Shown here in pieces: positions 54,210-62,628 of a stretch of 64,000 bases of DNA. The DNA comes from Nitrospirillum amazonense (lineage in GTDB: Bacteria; Pseudomonadota; Alphaproteobacteria; Azospirillales; Azospirillaceae), in contig NZ_VITV01000009.1 of assembly GCF_007828035.1 (NCBI RefSeq), forward strand, positions 214,282 through 278,281, given 5' to 3'. A model generated the notes under the pieces. That model was not told the DNA's origin. It saw only the letters and a list, made by a program, of their open reading frames with translations, and ran no database searches. The position numbers and the translations under genes are program-made. Each line of letters starts with the position of its first letter. Within the stretch, counting starts at the first letter, position 1.

Positions 54210-54417
54210 CCAACTCTCTATCTCTTCCCAGTCTACGCATGCTTGAACACGACCTTCACTTCGCCGGCCACGCTTGCACGGTGGTCGGGGTGGTGCTATC
54301 AAATCCCCGCAAACGCTTAATATGAAATCTATCAGAAAATTTGTTTTAAAGATCAATTCTCGGCAATTGGCGCGACTGTAGACAAAAAATTTAATTCTTT
54401 AGCGGAGACGTATTCCA

Positions 54418-55914
54418 ATGAATTTCTTGAAATCAGGCGAACTGGCAAATGGCACTGTCGATCCGATGAGCATTAATGGCGCCATTCTGGATCGGCAATC
54501 AGCCCAGCGCCCGGTTTCAAGTCTGGTGTTGGGCGTCATCGTCCTATTATGGGGGGTGATCCTGGCAATTAGCGCGCCAGGCCAGTTGTCTTACGATTCC
54601 ATCGTCCAATTAAACGAAGGACGGACAGCGACTTATCTCAGCATGCATCCGCCACTTATGTCAGCCATGCTGGGAGTCGCCGACAGCGTCGTGCCGGGAA
54701 CCGCGCTTTACCTCGCCTTCAGCATGGCGTTGTTCTTCGGTGCACTTGCGCTTCTCATTAGCCGTGCGGCGCGCCCGCTGCCTACGATGGTGCTTACGAT
54801 AGCGGCTTGCTTCACCCCCCCCGTTTTGGTCTATCAAGGCATTGTTTGGAAAGATGTATTATTTGCCAACCTCGCCATCTTGGCGTTTGCCGTGCTTGGA
54901 ACCGTCGACGGGCCATTAAAGGGGCGGCGCTTTATTGCATATGAGGTTACGTGCATCCTTGCGGCCTTTGCCGCTCTGGTGCGTCAGAACGGTTTTGTCG
55001 TCATCCTATTCGTGGCACTTGCCATTGGCTTGAAGGAATACAGGCGGGTGGCGCCAACGGGTCCGGCCAAAAAGGCTTGGCGTTCCGTCAGTTTCGGCTT
55101 TTGCGCCGTGTTGTTCGCCTTGGGAGCTTGCTCATTATCAAACGAACTGATCCGTATTACGGCTGTTAGGCAAGAAAGCGTAGTCGGGGCTGGGCTAATG
55201 GTTCTTGCCAGATATGACATCTCTGGAATCATTGCTTTTGAAGAAGATTTCGATTTGCCTCTGCTAAATGAAAGAGGCGTGGATATTGCTAAATTCGAGA
55301 ACGCGATCCGGCAGAACTACACGGCAGAACGGCTCGACAATCCGCTCAACCCTCATAGCTCCCAGATCGCGATTTCTGGCTTTTCCCATCTCTCCCCTGC
55401 CGAAACAATCAACCTTTGGCAGGGGCTCATATTAAGTCACCCCCGCGCGTACGCGGCTCACCGCATTGCAGTTTTTAAATGGCTTATGTTCCCAACCGAT
55501 CCCAGCCATTGCTTACCAGTTCATGTCGGAATCTACGGGCCGATAGATTTGATCCAAAGCCTTGGGTTGAAAGAAGGGACTCGTCCGTCGGATCAAGCAC
55601 TTTACAATTACAGTACGCATTATTTTGGCGGCCCGCTCATGAACCCAACATTCTACGCCGTCATCGCCGCGCTACTGATTGCGTATCTGTTGTGGCGCCC
55701 CACCAAAGGCAACGTTGTGATTATTTGCATGTTGTTATCGGCTCTGGCTTTCGCCGGAAGCTATTTGGTGATCGGAATCGCATGCGATTTTAGGTACGTT
55801 TATTTCCTGGTGGCAGCAACGATCGTGGCGTTCCTGTATATTTTTGCCAGCACCGAAAATATAAATCTTTCTAAATATTTCTTTTTGTTCAGAAAAGATA
55901 AATATGATGCCTGA
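54418..55914 (+). CDS. GT-C-like multi-spanning membrane protein
   Basis: 498 residues with about 11-12 hydrophobic segments. The first extracytoplasmic loop reads SAPGQLSYDSIVQLNEG and is followed by YLSMHPPLMSAMLG, the D...HPP layout of GT-C glycosyltransferases (PMT/ArnT/DUF6020-like), which use polyprenyl-phosphate sugars. YQGIVWKDVLFANLAILAFA is another feature shared with such proteins. The C-terminal part (YVYFLVAATIVAFLYIFAST) is hydrophobic and ends in a Lys-rich tail. Low GC and AT-rich codons mark it as foreign to the rest of the window. GGAG lies 11 bases before the ATG. The sugar and acceptor are unknown. Confidence 0.7.
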   Translation: MNFLKSGELANGTVDPMSINGAILDRQSAQRPVSSLVLGVIVLLWGVILAISAPGQLSYDSIVQLNEGRTATYLSMHPPLMSAMLGVADSVVPGTALYLAFSMALFFGALALLISRAARPLPTMVLTIAACFTPPVLVYQGIVWKDVLFANLAILAFAVLGTVDGPLKGRRFIAYEVTCILAAFAALVRQNGFVVILFVALAIGLKEYRRVAPTGPAKKAWRSVSFGFCAVLFALGACSLSNELIRITAVRQESVVGAGLMVLARYDISGIIAFEEDFDLPLLNERGVDIAKFENAIRQNYTAERLDNPLNPHSSQIAISGFSHLSPAETINLWQGLILSHPRAYAAHRIAVFKWLMFPTDPSHCLPVHVGIYGPIDLIQSLGLKEGTRPSDQALYNYSTHYFGGPLMNPTFYAVIAALLIAYLLWRPTKGNVVIICMLLSALAFAGSYLVIGIACDFRYVYFLVAATIVAFLYIFASTENINLSKYFFLFRKDKYDA

Positions 55915-55971
55915 GCCCAATATTTAAAGAATATTGTTTAATTTAGGCAACTAATATTGAAGAGATACGAT

Positions 55972-57087
55972 ATGGATTATGATATAATTATTGTTGGTGG
56001 CGGCTTCTTTGGCATGTACATTTCAGAATATTTTGCCAAGAAGAAACGCCGCGTCCTGCTGGTAGAACGGGAGCAAGATTGTATGCGCCGTGCCTCTTAT
56101 CACAATCAGGCACGCGTTCATAATGGCTACCATTACCCTCGCAGTGTCCTGACGGCTTTGAGGTCCAGGATTTCATTTCCACGATTCATACAAGAATATA
56201 GTAACTGCGTTGTTTCGGATTTTCAGAAATTTTATTTGATCGGCTCTCCTTTGGGGAAAGTGTCCGCCTACCAGTTCCAGAAGTTCTGTGAGCGAATCGG
56301 CGCCCCCTGCGAGGTGGCCCCGACCTGGCTGCGTCGGCTTACCAACCCCCATTTCGTTGAAGCCTGCTTTTCCACCGTGGAATATGCCTTTGACGCTACA
56401 GCGCTTCGCGACACGATGCTTCAGCGATTGAATGCCGTCTCCGTCGAGATTCGCCTGGGGACCACGGTGGAAGGCGTGCGCCAGAAAGCGGGCGCCCTGG
56501 CGGTCAGCATACGGAACACCGACTCATCCGCCGAGGAATTGACCGCTGCCCACGTTTTCAATTGCACCTACTCCAATATCAATTTCCTGCTCGCGAACTC
56601 CGGGGCGCCACCCATTCCGCTGAAACATGAAATGACAGAAATGTGCATCGTCGAGGTGCCAGACGAAATCCGGCAATCTGGGATAACGGTCATGTGCGGA
56701 CCATTCTTCTCCGTGATGCCGTTTCCGGCCCTGGGGTTGCATTCAGTCAGCCACGTGCGGTACACCCCGCATTATGAGTGGCTGGACGAAGGAGGCGACG
56801 CCGATGGTGCCCAGGGTCGTCTTTTCGACGCGCGCCCGGGCGCAAGCGCGTGGGAGGCCATGCGCAAGGATGCGGCCCGCTACATCCCAGTCCTGAGTGA
56901 ATGCCGCTACAGCCAGTCCCTGTGGGAGGTGAAGACTGTTTTGCCGCGAAGTGAAACCGATGATTCCCGTCCAATTCTGTTTCGCCCCAATCATGGGTTG
57001 CCCGGTCTGCATAGCGTCCTAGGGGGGAAAATCGACAACGTTTATGATGTTGTCAAAGCGATTGAAGTCAACAGCATCGGGCTTTGA
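55972..57087 (+). CDS. FAD-dependent oxidoreductase of surface-glycan loci
   Basis: 371 residues. Rossmann FAD motif VGGGFFGMYISEYFA with the Gly triad at 9-14, then LLVEREQDCMRRAS, and the conserved block NQARVHNGYHYPRS that is typical of an uncharacterised DAO-like family found in polysaccharide loci (from memory). Later NCTYSNINFLLA and the C-terminal FRPNHGLPGLHSVLGGKIDN close the FAD fold. It would oxidise or reduce a sugar, amino sugar or lipid intermediate; the reaction is unknown. The start at 55972 (MDYDIIIVGGG) has GAAGAGA 6 bases upstream; a TTG at 55957 is in frame. 12 bases before the GT2 gene. Confidence 0.75.
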   Translation: MDYDIIIVGGGFFGMYISEYFAKKKRRVLLVEREQDCMRRASYHNQARVHNGYHYPRSVLTALRSRISFPRFIQEYSNCVVSDFQKFYLIGSPLGKVSAYQFQKFCERIGAPCEVAPTWLRRLTNPHFVEACFSTVEYAFDATALRDTMLQRLNAVSVEIRLGTTVEGVRQKAGALAVSIRNTDSSAEELTAAHVFNCTYSNINFLLANSGAPPIPLKHEMTEMCIVEVPDEIRQSGITVMCGPFFSVMPFPALGLHSVSHVRYTPHYEWLDEGGDADGAQGRLFDARPGASAWEAMRKDAARYIPVLSECRYSQSLWEVKTVLPRSETDDSRPILFRPNHGLPGLHSVLGGKIDNVYDVVKAIEVNSIGL

Positions 57088-57099
57088 GGGGGGCATACA

Positions 57100-58071
57100 G
57101 TGAAAAGTGAACTCTTTGTATCCGCAGGCATCGTCGTCAACCGTCCGATTCCCTCCCTGAAGGATGAGTTGGCGGCCGTCCAACGCACCCTTAATGCCCT
57201 CTATTCCGACTACGAGATCCTAGTGATCATACAGGGACCGGTGCTCCAGCAGGTATCCGATGCCCAAGCTGCGGATATCCTCTCGAATATCCCCTGCATC
57301 CGCTTCATTCAACTTTCCTTCGCGGTGCCTTCCGACGTAGCGCGGTCCGCCATCGTTGAGAATGCGATCGGCGATTTCGTTCTGTTGTTCGACCTTGCCG
57401 CCGATCCCCTTGAATTGATCGCCGAGGCCGTGGCCGCCTGTCAGCGCGGGAGCGATATTATCGTCGGCGTTTCCATTCTGGCGCCTTCCCCGCTGTATCG
57501 CCTGGGCCGGCGCATCGCGTCGCCGTTGCTGGCGTCCATCGACTATCAGTTGCCCGCAAACGCAACTGACTTCAGATGCGTAAGCCGGCGGGCGATCAAC
57601 GCGGTAATCAATACCGGGCGTTCCCATCACCAGCTCAATCTTCGCCTTCAAAAGACCGGCTATCCGTCCCAAGCCATAGCCTACGAACAAAAGGCTGAGG
57701 CTCGCCGGGACAGGTCGCTGCCACAAGCCTGCCGACAGTTCCTCCATCTTCTGGTGTTCAATTCATCACGCCCGCTACGATGGATGTCGGGGATTGGTTT
57801 GCTGGGCAGCTTAATAGCACTGATCTTCGCCTGCTACAGCGTTTTGATCAATATTTTGAAAGAAAAGGTCATGGAAGGTTGGACAACGACCGTCCTATTC
57901 ATGTCCATCCAGTTCATGCTGCTGTTCCTTATTCTTGCCTTCATCAGCGAATATCTGGGCCGCCTACTCGATGAGAGACGAGGAATTGCGGAATACGCAG
58001 TGGTTTCAGAACGGAACAGCAGGACTATGGTAAACGACCAGCGCGTAAATGTGCTCACCGATTCCGTATAA
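57100..58071 (+). CDS. GT2-family glycosyltransferase with two C-terminal helices (GtrB-like)
   Basis: 323 residues, GTG start. The N-terminal nucleotide-sugar domain is a diverged GT-A fold: LYSDYEILVIIQGP, VARSAIVENAIGDFVLLFDL (acidic residues near 103-107 in place of DxD), ANATDFRCVSRRAI. Two membrane helices follow at about 228-248 and 262-285 (GLLGSLIALIFACYSVLINI; FMSIQFMLLFLILAFISEYL), then LGRLLDERRG, the arrangement of polyprenyl-phosphate sugar transferases such as GtrB, ArnC and DPM1. A GtrA gene occurs 2 kb downstream. Probably loads a sugar on undecaprenyl phosphate. Confidence 0.8.
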   Translation: MKSELFVSAGIVVNRPIPSLKDELAAVQRTLNALYSDYEILVIIQGPVLQQVSDAQAADILSNIPCIRFIQLSFAVPSDVARSAIVENAIGDFVLLFDLAADPLELIAEAVAACQRGSDIIVGVSILAPSPLYRLGRRIASPLLASIDYQLPANATDFRCVSRRAINAVINTGRSHHQLNLRLQKTGYPSQAIAYEQKAEARRDRSLPQACRQFLHLLVFNSSRPLRWMSGIGLLGSLIALIFACYSVLINILKEKVMEGWTTTVLFMSIQFMLLFLILAFISEYLGRLLDERRGIAEYAVVSERNSRTMVNDQRVNVLTDSV

Positions 58072-58262
58072 CCGTCGTCCTTAGGACGTGATGCCACCTT
58101 AGGATGGACGGCTAGGCTTACTCAAGCCCGCCCCCACATCGGACAAGGCGGAGTGTTCCAATCCATCTCGTCGGGGTGGTACTTGAACATGCCTCAAGGA
58201 ATTGAATTTACGTGCCTCGCCAGGCCGTCACGGCCAGAACCGGATTTTAAAATGGAGGGACC

Positions 58263-59210
58263 ATGGCGGACGGGCTTATAGGCCATACCGGCTTCGTTGG
58301 AACAAATCTTGGCGCCGCCCACACCTTCGCGGGCCTGTTCAATTCCAAGAATATCGCCGAACTCGACGGCAGCCAATTTGATGTGCTGGTCTGCGCCGCG
58401 GCCCCTGCTACGATGTGGGCTGCCAATAAGGACCCGGAAAACGACCTCCAAAACATTTACCGGTTACTCTCTCATATTGAGCGAGCCCGGGCGGAACGTT
58501 TCGTCCTTATTTCGACGATCGCGGTTCTCGCCGATCCCGTCGGCTTGGATGAAAGCACCAACCGCTTCGAAACAGGTAAGGCTTATGGCCGCAACCGGCG
58601 CTTCCTGGAAGAAGCCTGCACGGCCCTATTCCCGCGGTGCCATGTCCTGCGCCTACCCGCGCTCTTTGGCTCCGGCCTGAAAAAAAACTTCCTCTTCGAT
58701 ATATTGAATCCGGCCCCTTCCTTCCTAAGCCAGGAACGCTATAAGGACATGCTCGATCGCCTGCCACACGCAGCGGTCGGCTTGCTGAAAGCGGTTTATG
58801 AGTTCGACCAAGGCTTGGCGATGTATCGGTGCGCGCGTGAGCGATTGATCGGCGCGAATCGAGGCCTGTTGGTTGACGCGATGAGAACCGCCGGCTTTAC
58901 CGCCCTCAACTTCACAAATCCTGATAGCAGTTACCAATATTATGGTTTGGCGCGCCTGTGGTCGGACATCGGTGTTGTCATCCGAAATGAACTGCCCGTG
59001 GTACATCTCGCGCCAGAGCCATTGCGTGCCGGTGATATCTATCAATTCGTGACCGGTCATTCCTTCAGCGGGACGGACGCTGCGACCTATCATGAAGATA
59101 TGAAGACCCTCCATGCTGACTTATTGGGCGGAAGCCGAGGATACATCCAGGACCGCGCATCGGTTCTGAGCGACATCAGCACTTTCTTCAGAAGCCTGGC
59201 AGCGTCATGA
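58263..59210 (+). CDS. NAD-binding SDR-like protein with YxxxR active site
   Basis: 315 residues. Rossmann motif GHTGFVG at 7-13, then FNSKNIAELDG, FDVLVCAAAPATMWAANKDP, and a beta strand FVLISTIAVLADP with Ser84/Thr85. The expected YxxxK is Y108-GRN-R112, so the catalytic Lys is replaced by Arg. The later block VLRLPALFGSGLKKNFLFDI is typical of an uncharacterised epimerase/dehydratase-like family. GGAGG lies 5 bases before the ATG. Its stop overlaps the start of the TIM-barrel gene (ATGA), so both are translated together. Confidence 0.75.
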   Translation: MADGLIGHTGFVGTNLGAAHTFAGLFNSKNIAELDGSQFDVLVCAAAPATMWAANKDPENDLQNIYRLLSHIERARAERFVLISTIAVLADPVGLDESTNRFETGKAYGRNRRFLEEACTALFPRCHVLRLPALFGSGLKKNFLFDILNPAPSFLSQERYKDMLDRLPHAAVGLLKAVYEFDQGLAMYRCARERLIGANRGLLVDAMRTAGFTALNFTNPDSSYQYYGLARLWSDIGVVIRNELPVVHLAPEPLRAGDIYQFVTGHSFSGTDAATYHEDMKTLHADLLGGSRGYIQDRASVLSDISTFFRSLAAS

Positions 59211-60046
59211 AACTCGCGGTTTCCAACATTGCGTGGTCCTATCCGCAGCGCCTGGATGCCTACGCCATCCTTCGCGATCATGGCATAACCGGACTTGAGA
59301 TCGCCCCAGGCTTGTTGTTCGCCGACGAGGTTGATCCGTTCGTTCCCTCTCGGGAGGCCGTTCTGGCACGCCTAAGGGAACTCGACCACTTCGGGCTGCA
59401 GCTGGTTTCCATGCAATCGCTGCTGTTCGGCATCGAGGGCGCCGATCTGTTCGGAGAGCCCGCTGCACGGCGCCGCCTGGAACAGGGGCTTGTCCGGGCC
59501 ATTGAACTAGCAGGCAAACTCCACATCGCCAACTTGGTCTTTGGCTCGCCCAAGCAGCGCGTCATTCCGCCGGGTCTAGCGAAGGATGCGGTCCTTGCAG
59601 CCGTAACTGAAATTTTCCGGCCCCTCGGCGACCAAGCTGCGGCCAAACGGACCCATATTGCGCTGGAGCCGAACGCCGCCGCCTATGGCACCAATTTCAT
59701 GACGACCTTCCAAGAGACTCTGGAAGTCGTGCGCCACATAGGTCACGCGGCTGTAACCTTTAATTTCGACGTTGGTGCACTTTATATGAATCAGGCCTTT
59801 GACCAGGTTGTGTCATTCGCGCAAGAAGCGGCGGCGCACATCTCGCACGTTCATGTTTCCTCCGCGCATTTGGCACCGGCGCCGATGAATGAAGAAGACG
59901 CGCGTGCCGTCTTCTCGGCACTGAAATCTATCGGCTATGATCGGGCGGTTTCGATTGAAATGAAGGCCTCGCCAAACGCGCTGGAAACGCTCGCCACCTC
60001 CGTCGCCCTTCTCAAGGCAGCCGCGACTTTGGAGGGACTCCCTTGA
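59207..60046 (+). CDS. Xylose-isomerase-like TIM-barrel protein
   Basis: 279 residues of the AP-endonuclease-2/sugar-phosphate isomerase fold. A complete metal site can be assigned: Glu154 (IALEPNA), Asp188 (FNFDVGA), His214 or His216 (SHVHVSSAH) and Glu251 (VSIEMKA). N-terminal MKLAVSNIAWSYPQ and LVFGSPKQRVIPPG are features of a subfamily I associate with polysaccharide loci. Possible reactions: isomerisation, epimerisation or dehydration of a keto-sugar or inosose. Overlaps its neighbours on both sides (ATGA and TTGA), so it belongs to the same translational unit. Confidence 0.78.
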   Translation: MKLAVSNIAWSYPQRLDAYAILRDHGITGLEIAPGLLFADEVDPFVPSREAVLARLRELDHFGLQLVSMQSLLFGIEGADLFGEPAARRRLEQGLVRAIELAGKLHIANLVFGSPKQRVIPPGLAKDAVLAAVTEIFRPLGDQAAAKRTHIALEPNAAAYGTNFMTTFQETLEVVRHIGHAAVTFNFDVGALYMNQAFDQVVSFAQEAAAHISHVHVSSAHLAPAPMNEEDARAVFSALKSIGYDRAVSIEMKASPNALETLATSVALLKAAATLEGLP

Positions 60047-60555
60047 GCCATCATGACCGGTCGGCCTCTGCCGATGCCCACGTTATTTCATTGGAAAAAG
60101 GCACCAATGGCAGGGGTTCGACGGGAACAGCGACGCTGTTATCTCCCGAACTGATGCGCTTCGCGTTGGTGATCGGCGGTGGCTTGGTCGTCGATCTCAC
60201 GGTCGGCTCAATCATCGTCAATGTTGCCGGGCTGTCACTCACCGTCGGCTCCGCCGCAGGATTGCTGACAGGCGCGGTTTTCAACTATATTCTCCATGAA
60301 TTATGGACATTCCGTCCCCGACAGGGCGGAAACGGCCTGTCGACCAAAAGGGCATCGCTTTACCTGATGACCTCCCTCATTGGCCTGTGCGTTCGCCTGG
60401 GCCTAGTTACGGCCATGTATACCTTGGCAACCAGTCACTTGGCTAATCTCGCCGTGCTCGTTGCCGCGGCTGGCGCATCATTCGTGGTCAACTACCTGCT
60501 CAGCCGCCTAGTGGTGTTTCGCCGAGCCGGAATCAAATCCAGTTTGAGGGAATAG
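60043..60555 (+). CDS. GtrA-family membrane protein, TTG start
   Basis: 170 residues. A polar N-terminus of about 35 residues precedes four hydrophobic helices of the GtrA/PF04138 type (MRFALVIGGGLVVDLTVGSI, GSAAGLLTGAVFNYILHELW, TFRPR, NLAVLVAAAGASFVVNYLLS, RLVVFRR). GtrA proteins help move polyprenyl-phosphate-linked sugars across the membrane. The TTG at 60043 overlaps the upstream TGA, with GGAGGG about 7 bases before it; the nearby ATG at 60053 is out of frame. Followed 4 bases later by a second GT2. Confidence 0.85.
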   Translation: MSHHDRSASADAHVISLEKGTNGRGSTGTATLLSPELMRFALVIGGGLVVDLTVGSIIVNVAGLSLTVGSAAGLLTGAVFNYILHELWTFRPRQGGNGLSTKRASLYLMTSLIGLCVRLGLVTAMYTLATSHLANLAVLVAAAGASFVVNYLLSRLVVFRRAGIKSSLRE

Positions 60556-60559
60556 CGCG

Positions 60560-61360
60560 ATGGAATTTCGTTCCAGCCGGCAAGAGGAAGGCTGGCAAGT
60601 CCCCTCGTTTGACGTGAACCTTTTCTGCCCTCGCGGGCACAGGTATGCGCTGGTGATCCCGGTTATCAACGAAGGCGGAAGGATCCGCCGGCAGCTGCAG
60701 GCGATTGCCGAGGAATTGCCGCCTGTCGACGTGATCGTGGCCGATGGCGGCTCAACGGACGGGTCGCTCACCGCCGACTTCATCCGCACGCTGCCCATCC
60801 GCGCGGTACTGGTGAAAACCGGTCCGGGAAAACTGAGCGCTCAGTTGCGGATGGCCTATTCCTGGTGCCTTGCTGACGGTTACAGCGGCATCATCACTAT
60901 GGACGGCAACGGCAAGGACGGCGTCGATGCCATTCGGCGCATGTGCGCTAAGCTTGATGAAGGGTATGACTACGTCCAAGGCTCTCGCTACCTTCCGGGA
61001 GGGAAGGCGGAGAACACGCCCTTGGAACGGACGATCGGTAATCGGCTGATTCATGCACCGCTGCTCAGCATCGCGGGACGCCACTGGTTCACCGACACGA
61101 CGAATGGGTTTCGTGCCTATTCACGGCGCTATCTACTGGACCCTCGGGTCGCCCCGTTCCGCGATATTTTCTCGCGATACGAACTGCTTTTCTACCTGAC
61201 CGCGCGCGCCGGGCAGTTGGGCCTTCGCGTCTGCGAAATTCCGGTCCGCCGCAGTTATCCGGTGGGAGAGGCGACACCGACCAAAATTGCCGGCTTCAAA
61301 GGCAAGCTTTCCATTCTGGAGGAGCTGTGGCGCGCCGCCACGGGAGGCTTCAACCCCTGA
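60560..61360 (+). CDS. GT2-family glycosyltransferase (DPM1-like, soluble)
   Basis: 266 residues. GT-A domain with ALVIPVINEGGRIRRQLQAI, VIVADGGSTDGSL (Asp62 region), and MDGNGKDGVDAIRR with the D-x-N metal site near 115-117. Then VQGSRYLPGGKAENTPLERT, NRLIHAPLLSIAGRHWFTDT, and the acceptor helix TNGFRAYSRRYL. No C-terminal membrane helices, unlike the first GT2. It probably transfers a sugar to a polyprenyl phosphate or to a growing glycan; with GtrA next to it, a role in the same decoration step is likely. Confidence 0.85.
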   Translation: MEFRSSRQEEGWQVPSFDVNLFCPRGHRYALVIPVINEGGRIRRQLQAIAEELPPVDVIVADGGSTDGSLTADFIRTLPIRAVLVKTGPGKLSAQLRMAYSWCLADGYSGIITMDGNGKDGVDAIRRMCAKLDEGYDYVQGSRYLPGGKAENTPLERTIGNRLIHAPLLSIAGRHWFTDTTNGFRAYSRRYLLDPRVAPFRDIFSRYELLFYLTARAGQLGLRVCEIPVRRSYPVGEATPTKIAGFKGKLSILEELWRAATGGFNP

Positions 61361-61567
61361 AGCGCGTGGGGAAAAGGGCGGACGCCACGGCCGACGCGAC
61401 ACCATGCCGCCCCACCCGACCGACCTCTACGGTGAGCGCCCGGCGCATCGCCGGTTGGCGTCTGGAGCGAACCGGCATGTCCCCTTGGTGCCCAACGCCC
61501 GGGGGCAGGCCCTGCATGAGCACGCGGCCAGCCAAACATGGCGGGTTGCTCTACCGGACTTCGGGTT

Positions 61568-62473
61568 TTATCCGGCCAGGGAAATTGGAAGGTGCCCTGC
61601 CACAAGCGGACCGCTCACGTCACCGCTGTCGAGCGATGACCGCCGTGCGTCCACTTCTCGGCAAAAGTCGGGAAACTCTGTCTGGAATTGCTGCTCCCAC
61701 GCCAGGCTGCCGGCATTGGAAAGGCGACGGACCGTGGTGGCCGGCAAAGTCCTTATCCGGGGATGGAGCACTCCCGTGATCGTCCGGTCCATCCAGTTCA
61801 ACACATTCAGCGGATTCGCCATCAGGTCTTCGTAAAAGAAGCGCTTGGGTGTCATGTCATGATCGCTGAAGTGCTTCTCGAACCCACTTTCGCAGGTCAA
61901 CAGCCCCATGATCGTTTCCTTGATCCGGTCAGGGTCATAAGCAACTTTGGACAAATATGCGTCACTGTGGTCAGTACTTTGATAGCTGTGAAAAACTCCG
62001 CTGGACGCGCTTTTGTAAAGTGATATTCCTTGAGCAATAATGTTCTTTCGTCGCAGGTAGAAGAACGTGATGTCTCGGAATGCGCTGGAGGGAACTCTTG
62101 CAAGCTGCTGCATAGCCAGCAGCTGATAGTAGCTTAATTGCACGCCTACGACCCGACAAGGAGAAGCAGAGCTCCGAGCTAACCACTGTGCATAAGTGTT
62201 GATATCACGGAGCCCGACTATTTTAGGCGGTGAACACCCCAACGCACGATCTTCTGTCTGGATCCATCCCTCATTGAACCACTCCTGCGGGACACCCAAC
62301 ACATTTGAATTTTTTGCAAGTTCTGTTAGCCATGTACTGCCAGATCGAGCAATAATAAATATTATGTACAATTTATACCGCTTTTTAAGCCTCATTATTG
62401 TTTCAAGATTAATAGTGCTATTATCACAAAAAACAGCCTTATAGGGCTCGCATAACTTTAATTCACTCACCAT
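61568..62473 (-). CDS. Stf0-like sulfotransferase
   Basis: 301 residues, probably cytoplasmic. PAPS-binding 5'-phosphosulfate loop IIARSGSTWLTEL at about 40-52 followed by VLGVPQEWFNEGW, and the 3'-phosphate-binding region FFYLRRKNIIAQGISLYKS about 132-150; DLMANPLNVLNWMDR near 215-230. These match the Stf0 (trehalose 2-sulfotransferase) family, with an extra 30 residues at the N-terminus. It would add sulfate from PAPS to a sugar. AAGAGG lies 5 bases before the ATG at 62473. Low GC, convergent with the glycan operon; may modify its product. Confidence 0.82.
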   Translation of the reverse strand: MVSELKLCEPYKAVFCDNSTINLETIMRLKKRYKLYIIFIIARSGSTWLTELAKNSNVLGVPQEWFNEGWIQTEDRALGCSPPKIVGLRDINTYAQWLARSSASPCRVVGVQLSYYQLLAMQQLARVPSSAFRDITFFYLRRKNIIAQGISLYKSASSGVFHSYQSTDHSDAYLSKVAYDPDRIKETIMGLLTCESGFEKHFSDHDMTPKRFFYEDLMANPLNVLNWMDRTITGVLHPRIRTLPATTVRRLSNAGSLAWEQQFQTEFPDFCREVDARRSSLDSGDVSGPLVAGHLPISLAG

Positions 62474-62628
62474 GACGGCCTCTTACAAAAATCTTTTTAT
62501 GTCACTTTGGCGAAAGGCTAGCAAGAGGCAAAGTAATTTTAAATAGACACCTATTACGCTTTTCTGTTCATTTGCAAATCTGGCTACATATTAAGACATA
62601 CACCTATTGGATAAGCCGTCGCCTAGTA
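62474..62628. other. AT-rich promoter region of the sulfotransferase gene
   Basis: 155 AT-rich bases between the sulfotransferase start and the IS701 remnant, the natural position for the sulfotransferase promoter (minus strand). No clear hexamer pair or dyad was assigned. Confidence 0.35.

Noticed and set aside
61361..61567. Short open frames between the second GT2 gene and the sulfotransferase
   Set aside because: None has a ribosome-binding site or a recognisable motif; the gap appears non-coding.
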